From Hyphomicrobiaceae bacterium (lineage in GTDB: Bacteria; Pseudomonadota; Alphaproteobacteria; Rhizobiales; Hyphomicrobiaceae), in NCBI GenBank assembly GCA_017353825.1, contig JAFMSC010000077.1, positions 1 through 11,105 on the forward strand: DNA of 11,105 nucleotides, in the 5' to 3' direction. Below the pieces are notes generated by a model. The model was given only the letters and a program-made list of their open reading frames with translations, was not told the DNA's origin and did no database searches. Made by a program: the position numbers and the translations under genes. Positions 6,260 through 11,105 of the stretch are shown here, piece by piece; position 1 is the stretch's first letter, and every line of letters starts with the position of its first letter.

Positions 6260-7248
6260 CGGACGTTTCGGCACCCAACGGGGTCGGACCCCTCGCGCAC
6301 AAAGGGGTAAGGCCTCCCGCCACCGACGCTGGGTTCCCCCACGAACCTTCGCGCGAGGGGGCTGACCCCGTCCTCGCCGACAATCGGTTTCGCGTCTTCC
6401 TCGCCGAGTTCCTGGAAAGCCGCGTCGCCGCCGCCGCTCTGGCCATGCTCATTCTGCTCGTGGCCGTCGCGCTGGTGGCGCCATGGGTGACGCCGCAGAA
6501 CCCCTACGACCTGGGCTCGCTCGATATCCTCGACAGCCGACAACCGCCGGGCGCCAAGGCCTCGACCGGCTTCACTATGATCCTGGGCTCCGACGGCGTT
6601 GGCCGCGACCTCTACTCGGCCATCGTCTACGGCCTCAGGATCTCCCTGTTCGTCGGCGTTATGTCCGGCGTCCTCGCGATGCTGATCGGCATGTGCGCCG
6701 GCCTCCTGGCGGCCTATACCGGCGGGCGCACTGGGGCCCTCATCCTACGGGGGGTGGACCTACAGCTCTCCTTCCCGGCCATCCTCGTTGCCCTGATGCT
6801 GGTGGCGCTGCTCGGCAAGGGCGTGGAGAAGATCGTGCTCGCCTTGGTGGCGGTGCAGTGGGCTTACTATGCCCGCACCGTTCGCGCCTCCGCGCTGATC
6901 GAGAAGGGCAAGGACTACGTGGAGGCCGCCCGCGGTCTCGCTTTGAGCCCCGCCCGCATCATGCTGCGCCACATCCTGCCCAACTGCTTGCCCCCGCTGA
7001 TCGTCGTCGGCACGGTTGAGATAGCGCACGCCATCGCGCTCGAAGCCACGCTCTCCTTCCTCGGCGTGGGCATGCCCCCCACCGAGCCCTCCCTCGGTGT
7101 GCTGATCGCCAACGGCTTCGAGTACATGCTGTCGGGACGCTACTGGATCAGCTTTTTCCCGGGCATTGCGCTGCTCGTCACCATCGTCTGCATCAACCTC
7201 GTCGGTGACCAGTTGCGCGAGGTGCTGAACCCGAGACTGCGGCGATGA
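6256..7248 (+). CDS. ABC transporter permease, DppC/OppC family
   Basis: The product is 330 residues and is the partner pore subunit. The start overlaps the previous stop (ATGA), with GAGGGA nine bases upstream. Residues 41-57 (ADNRFRVFLAEFLESR) and the helix 58-78 match the OppC N-terminal domain; a periplasmic segment ends in ILGSDGVGRDLYSAIVYGLRISL (109-131), the DppC hallmark. Helices follow near 129-153, 163-188, 190-205, 247-265 and 298-318. The EAA loop is DYVEAARGLALSPARIMLRHILPN (220-243) with conserved G227. The C-terminus GDQLREVLNPRLRR is standard. Oddity: residues 9-38 (Gly/Pro/His-rich, no homology that I recognise) are encoded by a palindromic element, listed separately, that seems to lengthen the usual cytoplasmic N-terminus. 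Confidence 0.95.
   Translation: MTDVSAPNGVGPLAHKGVRPPATDAGFPHEPSREGADPVLADNRFRVFLAEFLESRVAAAALAMLILLVAVALVAPWVTPQNPYDLGSLDILDSRQPPGAKASTGFTMILGSDGVGRDLYSAIVYGLRISLFVGVMSGVLAMLIGMCAGLLAAYTGGRTGALILRGVDLQLSFPAILVALMLVALLGKGVEKIVLALVAVQWAYYARTVRASALIEKGKDYVEAARGLALSPARIMLRHILPNCLPPLIVVGTVEIAHAIALEATLSFLGVGMPPTEPSLGVLIANGFEYMLSGRYWISFFPGIALLVTIVCINLVGDQLREVLNPRLRR
6278..6371. repeat. Palindromic element inside the dppC-type coding sequence
   Basis: The 21-base arms 6278-6298 and 6351-6371 are inverted copies matching at 19 of 21 positions: ACGGGGTC and CCCCTCGCGC on the left, GCGCGAGGGG and GACCCCGT on the right, with a 52-base centre that contains a further AAGG/CCTT pairing. It lies fully within the gene, in frame, and encodes about residues 8-39 in the variable cytoplasmic N-terminus ahead of the first helix. 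The protein core is intact. This resembles the behaviour of small palindromic elements known to insert in frame in Rickettsia genes (RPE), though no sequence relation is claimed. Confidence 0.6.
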
Positions 7249-8255
7249 CGCACCCCGTTACCACCCAGGTCGGCGCCCCGTCGCCCAAGATGCTCGAGGT
7301 TAAGAACCTCAAGACGCACGCCTTCACCAAGCGCGGCATCGTCAAGGCGGTGGACGGGGTGGACCTCCAGATTTCCTCCGGCGAGGTGCTGGGCCTCGTC
7401 GGCGAATCCGGTTGCGGCAAGACCATGACCGGCTTCTCGATCATCGGACTGGTCGACCCTCCAGGCCGCATCGTCGCCGGTGCCGTGCGCTTCAAAGGTG
7501 AGGACCTTGGCAGCGCTGGCGCGGAGCGGATGCGCTCGCTCCGCGGTGACCGCATCGCCATGATCTTCCAGGACCCGATGATGGCACTCAACCCGGTCCT
7601 GCGGGTCGACACGCAGATGGTTGAGGCGGTGCAGGCGCACCGCGCGGTCGATCGCGCCACAGCGCTGGCACTGGCGCATGAGGCACTGGTGCAGGTCGGT
7701 ATGCCCGCGCCCGAGCGCCGTCTTAGGGCCTATCCTCACGAGCTGTCCGGCGGCATGCGCCAGCGCATCGTCATCGCCATCGCCTTCCTCAACAAGCCCG
7801 ACCTCATCATCGCCGACGAGCCCACCACGTCCCTCGACGTGACCATCCAGGCCCAGATCTTGCACGAGGTCCAGGGCCTATGCCGCAAGACCGGCACCGC
7901 CATGATCTGGATCACCCACGACCTGGCCGTGGTTGCCGCCTTGGCCGACCGGATAGCCGTCATGTACGCCGGCCGCATCGTCGAGACCGGCCGCGCCGAG
8001 GATGTCGTCGAGCGACCGCTCCATCCCTACACGCGGGGTCTGATTGGCTCGGTGCCGAGCCACAACCGGCGCGGCGCGTCCCTCACCCAGATCCCCGGCC
8101 TGCCGCCCTCGCTGATCGAGCTGCCGGCCGGATGCGCCTTCCACCCCCGCTGCGGGCGCGCCACCGCGCTCTGCCGCGAGGAGCCCGAAGAGCGTGCCGT
8201 AGGTGCCGGCCGGCACCTGCGCTGCTTCCACCCGCTGGTGGAGGCGCTGTCGTGA
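7245..8255 (+). CDS. Peptide-type ABC transporter ATP-binding protein, DppD/OppD family
   Basis: The product is 336 residues, one of the two cytoplasmic ATPases of the importer. Visible motifs: Walker A GESGCGKT (53-60), Q-loop FQDPM with Q109, ABC signature LSGGMRQR (167-174), Walker B LIIADEPT (187-194) with catalytic E192, D-loop SLD (196-198), and switch His H225. After the nucleotide-binding domain comes the oligo/dipeptide transporter C-terminal region: HPYTRGLIGSVP (260-271), a proline loop TQIPGLPPSL (281-290), then four cysteines C297-x5-C303-x6-C310-x16-C327. In some OppD proteins the equivalent Cys set binds a [4Fe-4S] cluster. The ATG overlaps the permease stop (ATGA), and the gene ends in a GTGA overlap with the second ATPase, indicating coupled translation. 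Confidence 0.95.
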   Translation: MTHPVTTQVGAPSPKMLEVKNLKTHAFTKRGIVKAVDGVDLQISSGEVLGLVGESGCGKTMTGFSIIGLVDPPGRIVAGAVRFKGEDLGSAGAERMRSLRGDRIAMIFQDPMMALNPVLRVDTQMVEAVQAHRAVDRATALALAHEALVQVGMPAPERRLRAYPHELSGGMRQRIVIAIAFLNKPDLIIADEPTTSLDVTIQAQILHEVQGLCRKTGTAMIWITHDLAVVAALADRIAVMYAGRIVETGRAEDVVERPLHPYTRGLIGSVPSHNRRGASLTQIPGLPPSLIELPAGCAFHPRCGRATALCREEPEERAVGAGRHLRCFHPLVEALS

Positions 8256-9247
8256 CGGCCCTGGTCGAGGTCCGCGGGCTGACCAAGCGGTTCGTGAAGC
8301 GGCCGGACCTGGCAGGCCGCATCGCCGGCCGCCTCGGTGCCGATATCCGCGCGGAGACGGTGCATGCGGTGGACGGCGTCGACCTTGCCATCGCCAAGGG
8401 CGAGGTGGTGGGGCTGGTCGGCGAGTCCGGCTGTGGCAAGTCCACGCTCGGGCGGATGATCGCCGGGCTCTTGGAGCCTACCGAAGGCGAGGTATTCTTC
8501 AAAGGCCGCAGCCGGGTGCGCTTAAGCGGCGCGGAGGCGCGGGAAGCGCGGCTGGCCGTGCAGATGCTCTTCCAGGACCCCTACGCCTCTCTCAACCCGC
8601 GCGCCCGCGTCGAGACCATCGTCGGCGAGGCGCCGCGCGTGCACGGCTTGGTGCCGCGAGCCAAGCTCGCTGCCTACATCGACGACCTGCTCGCGCGCGT
8701 CGGCCTCAGCCCCGACGAAGTGAAGCGCCGCTACCCACACCAGTTCTCCGGCGGCCAGAGGAGCCGCATCGGCATCGCCCGGGCGCTGGCGGTCCGGCCC
8801 GAGGTGCTGGTGTGCGACGAGGCCATCGCCGCCCTCGATGTCTCGATCCAGGCGCAGATCCTCAACCTGTTCATGGACCTGCGCGCTTCGCTCAACCTCA
8901 CCTACCTGTTCATCAGTCACGACCTGGGCGTGGTGGAGCACATCTGCGACCGCGTCGTGATCATGTACCTCGGCCGCGTGGTGGAGATGGTGCCGACGTC
9001 GGAGCTTTTCGCCGGCCCCAACCATCCCTACGCGCAGGCGCTGCTGGCCGAGGTGCCGAGGCTCGACGCACGGAAACGCGTCTTCGAACCGATCAAGGGC
9101 GAGATCCCCTCGCCGCTCGATCCGCCGCACGGCTGCCACTTCCACCCACGCTGCCCGCACGCCATGCCGCGCTGCCGTACCGAGGCGCCCCGCCTCAAGG
9201 CGATCGCGCCCGGCCGGCTCTCGGCCTGCCACCTGAACGACGCCTGA
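8252..9247 (+). CDS. Peptide-type ABC transporter ATP-binding protein, DppF/OppF family
   Basis: The product is 331 residues from a GTG start that overlaps the previous stop (GTGA); GGTGGAGG seven bases upstream supports it. The frame is open much further upstream, but that part only shadows the preceding gene. Residues 12-38 carry the OppF-type insertion before HAVDGVDL. Motifs: Walker A GESGCGKS (57-64), Q-loop FQDPYASLNPR with Q108, signature FSGGQRSR (165-172), Walker B VLVCDEAI (185-192) with catalytic E190, D-loop ALD (194-196), switch H223. Walker B has Ala rather than the usual Pro after DE, a variant seen in this family. The C-terminal domain has HPYAQALLAEVP, IKGEIPSPLDPP and the cysteines C295-x5-C301-x6-C308-x17-C326, spaced almost as in the DppD partner. 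It pairs with the upstream ATPase to form the heterodimeric motor. Confidence 0.95.
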   Translation: MTALVEVRGLTKRFVKRPDLAGRIAGRLGADIRAETVHAVDGVDLAIAKGEVVGLVGESGCGKSTLGRMIAGLLEPTEGEVFFKGRSRVRLSGAEAREARLAVQMLFQDPYASLNPRARVETIVGEAPRVHGLVPRAKLAAYIDDLLARVGLSPDEVKRRYPHQFSGGQRSRIGIARALAVRPEVLVCDEAIAALDVSIQAQILNLFMDLRASLNLTYLFISHDLGVVEHICDRVVIMYLGRVVEMVPTSELFAGPNHPYAQALLAEVPRLDARKRVFEPIKGEIPSPLDPPHGCHFHPRCPHAMPRCRTEAPRLKAIAPGRLSACHLNDA

Positions 9248-9261
9248 TTGAGGTGAACGTC

Positions 9262-10407
9262 ATGACCAGCTACCGCGACGTTGAGATCGATAGTGACGCG
9301 ATCGTCGAGGACATCCGCCGCATTAGCGAGATCGAAAGCCCGACCAGCCATCCCGCCGGCGTCAACGCCGCGCTCGACCTGATCGGCGGTTGGTTCGAGG
9401 GCACGGGCGTCACCTTCGAGCGGCTCAAGATCCGCGACGGCTTCGGCGAGCTTATGAAGGTGCGCAGCGCGCCGCCTAGCGGAAGCGACGGCGGCATCCT
9501 CGTCCTCAGCCATGTGGATACCGTGCACCCGGTCGGCACGCTCGCCGGGCCACTGCCGCTGCGCCGGGAGGGTGACAGGTTCTACGGTCCCGGCGTCTAC
9601 GATATGAAGGGTGGCCTCACCCTGGCGGCCGCCGCATTCAGGCGCATGGCGCGCGCCAATATAGCCACGCGGCTCCCGATCACCTTCATGTTCACCCCGG
9701 ACGAGGAGGTGGGCAGCGTCGGCTCACGCCAACACATCGAGGCCGAAGCCGCCCGCCACAAGTACGTGCTCGTCACCGAGCCCAGGCGCAACGGCGGGCG
9801 GGTGGTGACCTCCCGCAAGGGCACCGGCCGGTTTCAGATCGAGGCGCGCGGCCGCCCCGCCCATGCCGGCGCCGCCCACGACAAGGGCCGCAGCGCCATC
9901 CGAGCGATGGCACACATCATCCTCGAGATCGAGGGCTTCACCGACTACGCCCGAGGAATAACCACCAACGTAGGCCTCGTCAGTGGCGGCACCGGTGTCA
10001 ACGTGATCCCCGAATGCTGCCGCATCAACGCCGACATGCGTATCCTCGACCTGGCCTCAGCCAGGGAGCTGGAAGCGCGCTTCCACGCCCTCAAGTCGCC
10101 CGACCCGGATGTGGAGATCAAGGTGGCCGGCGGCATGACCCGGCCGCCGTTCGAGCGCGGCCCCCACATCGACCTCTTGTTTGATAAGGCCGCCGCCGTG
10201 GCCGCCACGCTGGGCATGACGCTGGAAAGCGGGCCGCGTACCGGTGGCGGGTCGGACGGCAACTTCACCGCAGCTATGGGGCTGCCGACCCTGGACGGCC
10301 TGGGCGTGGACGGGGACGGCGCCCACACCCACCAGGAACACCTGCTGTTGTCCTCCATCGCGCCCGGTACGCGCTTGTTCCAGGGCCTGTTCGAGGCCCT
10401 CAGCTGA
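9262..10407 (+). CDS. M20 family zinc peptidase, glutamate carboxypeptidase/ArgE-DapE type
   Basis: The product is 381 residues and has no signal peptide, so it is cytoplasmic. It starts at ATG 9262, with TGAGGTG six bases upstream; a GTG three codons earlier lies within that site. Metal-centre residues by family pattern: H84 and D86 in LSHVDTV, D114 in GPGVYDMKGG (bridging), catalytic E148 and ligand E149 in TPDEEVGS, E173 in VTEP, and H355 in GAHTHQEH. The dimerisation domain spans about 183-295 and carries H201 in GRPAHAG, which completes the active site across the dimer, and GGTGVNVIPECC. The family hydrolyses amide bonds of peptides, N-acyl, N-carbamoyl or gamma-glutamyl amino acids using two zinc ions; carboxypeptidase G2 is the closest well-known relative in motif style. 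It follows the ATPase gene by 14 bases and so probably acts on the imported substrate. The exact substrate is unknown. Confidence 0.93.
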   Translation: MTSYRDVEIDSDAIVEDIRRISEIESPTSHPAGVNAALDLIGGWFEGTGVTFERLKIRDGFGELMKVRSAPPSGSDGGILVLSHVDTVHPVGTLAGPLPLRREGDRFYGPGVYDMKGGLTLAAAAFRRMARANIATRLPITFMFTPDEEVGSVGSRQHIEAEAARHKYVLVTEPRRNGGRVVTSRKGTGRFQIEARGRPAHAGAAHDKGRSAIRAMAHIILEIEGFTDYARGITTNVGLVSGGTGVNVIPECCRINADMRILDLASARELEARFHALKSPDPDVEIKVAGGMTRPPFERGPHIDLLFDKAAAVAATLGMTLESGPRTGGGSDGNFTAAMGLPTLDGLGVDGDGAHTHQEHLLLSSIAPGTRLFQGLFEALS

Positions 10408-10478
10408 GGTTGCGCCCGACCGGCACAGCCACATAAGCTGCCCCCCGTACGGCTTGACGCTGCCCCTGCCGCCCAACG

Positions 10479-10501
10479 ACAAGGAAGCCCCGGCTTTGTT
10501 C
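10479..10501 (+). terminator. Weak terminator-like palindrome after the M20 gene
   Basis: AAGCC-CC-GGCTT (10485-10496) is a perfect short palindrome, flanked by ACA (10480-10482) and TGT (10497-10499) that can extend the stem past a bulge, followed by the pyrimidine-rich TTCTT. The stem is short and the T-run interrupted, so termination would be weak at best. Confidence 0.25.
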
Positions 10502-10645
10502 TTGCGGGTCAGGCTTATATTAGCGCAGCTTGCCCAGCATCGGGGGTGGTTCCGGAGTTCTCAACCCGAAATTCGCAACATTAGGCGCTTTGCAAGTTAG
10601 GCGGATATCCCCATAGCGGCGCCCGCACCGCAGCCCGTGCTGCCG

Positions 10646-10683
10646 GTTGCCTAACTGGTGCCTCTGCGCCAGGCTAGGCCAAC
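10646..10683 (+). promoter_or_regulatory. Long imperfect hairpin upstream of hyuA, possible operator or leader structure
   Basis: GTTGCCTAACTGGTGC (10646-10661) is complementary, with two bulged bases and one or two mismatches, to GCGCCAGGCTAGGCCAAC (10666-10683) across a CTCT loop. It ends about 40 bases before the start codon and has no T-run after it. It could be a regulator-binding dyad or an mRNA leader hairpin controlling the hydantoinase gene. Confidence 0.38.
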
Positions 10684-10722
10684 TGCTAGATTGACCTGAC
10701 GAGACGGGGAAAGACGCGCGGC

Positions 10723-11105
10723 ATGATGTGGCGGATCGGCGTCGACATCGGCGGTACCTTCACCGACGTGGCGCTGGTCGATGAGGCAACGGGGCGCATC
10801 GGCGTCGCCAAGGTGCCGACGAACCCGCGCGCTCTCGCACAGGGCGTGCTTTCGGCGCTAGCGGTCGCAATGGGTCGCTACGGGATCGCTGCTGCCGACG
10901 TTGGCCTGCTGTCGCACGCCACCACCGTCGTCACCAACACCATCCTGGAGGAGAAGGGTGCGCGCGCCGCGCTCGTAACCACGCGCGGCTTCCGTGACGT
11001 ACTCGAGCTGCGCCGCTCCGCACGGGGAAACCTCTACAACCTGTTCCAGGATGCGCCCGCCACCCTGATCCCGCGCCGCCTCCGCTTCGAGATCACCGAG
11101 CGGAT
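10723..11105 (+). CDS. hyuA: Hydantoinase/5-oxoprolinase subunit A, N-terminal part (cut by the window end)
   Basis: The first 127 residues are present; the complete family is roughly 650-720 residues. RIGVDIGGTFTDVALVD (4-20) is the actin-like nucleotide-binding opening of the Hydant_A_N domain. It is followed by SHATTVVTNTILEEKGARAA (64-83), VTTRGFRDVLELRR (85-98) and NLYNLF....ATLIPRRLRFEITER (103-127), all standard for HyuA and the homologous half of 5-oxoprolinase. These enzymes hydrolyse hydantoins, N-methylhydantoin or 5-oxoproline with ATP, normally with a HyuB partner encoded next door, beyond this window. Two ATGs in a row (10723 and 10726) both follow GGGGAAAG (10706-10713). Related acetone and acetophenone carboxylase subunits share this fold, so the substrate is open. 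The same strand and proximity to the importer and M20 peptidase suggest a joint catabolic pathway. Confidence 0.9.
   Translation, partial: MMWRIGVDIGGTFTDVALVDEATGRIGVAKVPTNPRALAQGVLSALAVAMGRYGIAAADVGLLSHATTVVTNTILEEKGARAALVTTRGFRDVLELRRSARGNLYNLFQDAPATLIPRRLRFEITER

Larger units (their letters stand above)
10408..10722 (+). other. 315-base gap between the M20 gene and the hydantoinase gene
   Basis: No gene is seen. It holds a weak terminator-like palindrome near 10485, a TATATT (10516-10521) that could be a -10 box but has only a poor -35 (GCTTTG, 10493-10498, 17 bases away), and the long hairpin at 10646-10683 close to the next gene. The gap suggests that the hydantoinase gene may have its own promoter and not simply be read from the transporter operon. 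Confidence 0.4.

Noticed and set aside
7880..8251. Upstream extension of the DppF frame into the DppD gene
   Set aside because: It shadows the DppD sequence; the GTG at 8252 has a good ribosome-binding site and a GTGA overlap, and the family N-terminus starts there.
8203..9261. Upstream extension of the M20 peptidase frame through the DppF gene
   Set aside because: The upstream part is Arg/Pro/Ala-rich shadow of the ATPase coding sequence. M20 homology begins only after the ATG at 9262, which has its own ribosome-binding site.
1..11105. CRISPR array, tRNA or rRNA genes
   Set aside because: No regularly spaced direct repeats, no tRNA-like cloverleaf with a TTCGANTC-type arm, and no rRNA-like conserved sequence were seen on either strand.

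Overview
The window reads as chromosomal DNA of an alphaproteobacterium, probably of the Hyphomicrobiales (rhizobia/Methylobacterium-like). The GC-rich, strongly GC3-biased coding, the style of the Opp/Dpp transporter genes and the GC-rich intergenic palindromes point that way; the genus cannot be read from the sequence. It has two parts of different character.

Left part (about 1-3300) is a low-density mosaic of accessory DNA. It holds a scrap of an IS5-type transposase C-terminus (minus strand, about 87-158), one intact minus-strand gene of a phage/plasmid type with a CxxC...HH...C zinc-binding motif (420-1301), a terminator-like hairpin just upstream of that gene, a long stretch without convincing genes that contains an 83-base nested inverted repeat (1953-2035), the N-terminal stub of an IS481-type transposase (minus strand, up to 2339), and a possible small two-helix membrane protein (2590-2871). 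It looks like eroded prophage/plasmid and IS debris.

Right part (about 3300 to the end) is an ordinary, tightly packed catabolic/transport operon on the plus strand. A candidate promoter (3370-3398) and a good Shine-Dalgarno lead into a periplasmic peptide-type substrate-binding protein (3444-5027). A 254-base hairpin-rich gap follows, then two permeases, two ATPases (5282-9247; ATGA, ATGA and GTGA overlaps) and, 14 bases later, a cytoplasmic M20 zinc peptidase of the glutamate carboxypeptidase type (9262-10407). After a 315-base gap with a long hairpin, the window ends inside a hydantoinase/5-oxoprolinase subunit A gene (hyuA type, from 10723).

Taken together, the right part encodes a binding-protein-dependent ABC importer of the SBP_bac_5/DppBCDF class that brings a small peptide-like or N-acyl/lactam amino-acid derivative into the cytoplasm. 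There the M20 amidohydrolase and the ATP-dependent HyuA/HyuB-type enzyme would open or trim it to free amino acids. The substrate is not determinable from the sequence. No CRISPR array, rRNA or tRNA was seen. The more unusual signals are structural: a 94-base palindromic element carried in frame inside the second permease gene, paired four-cysteine C-terminal motifs in both ATPases, and several hairpin-forming elements between genes.
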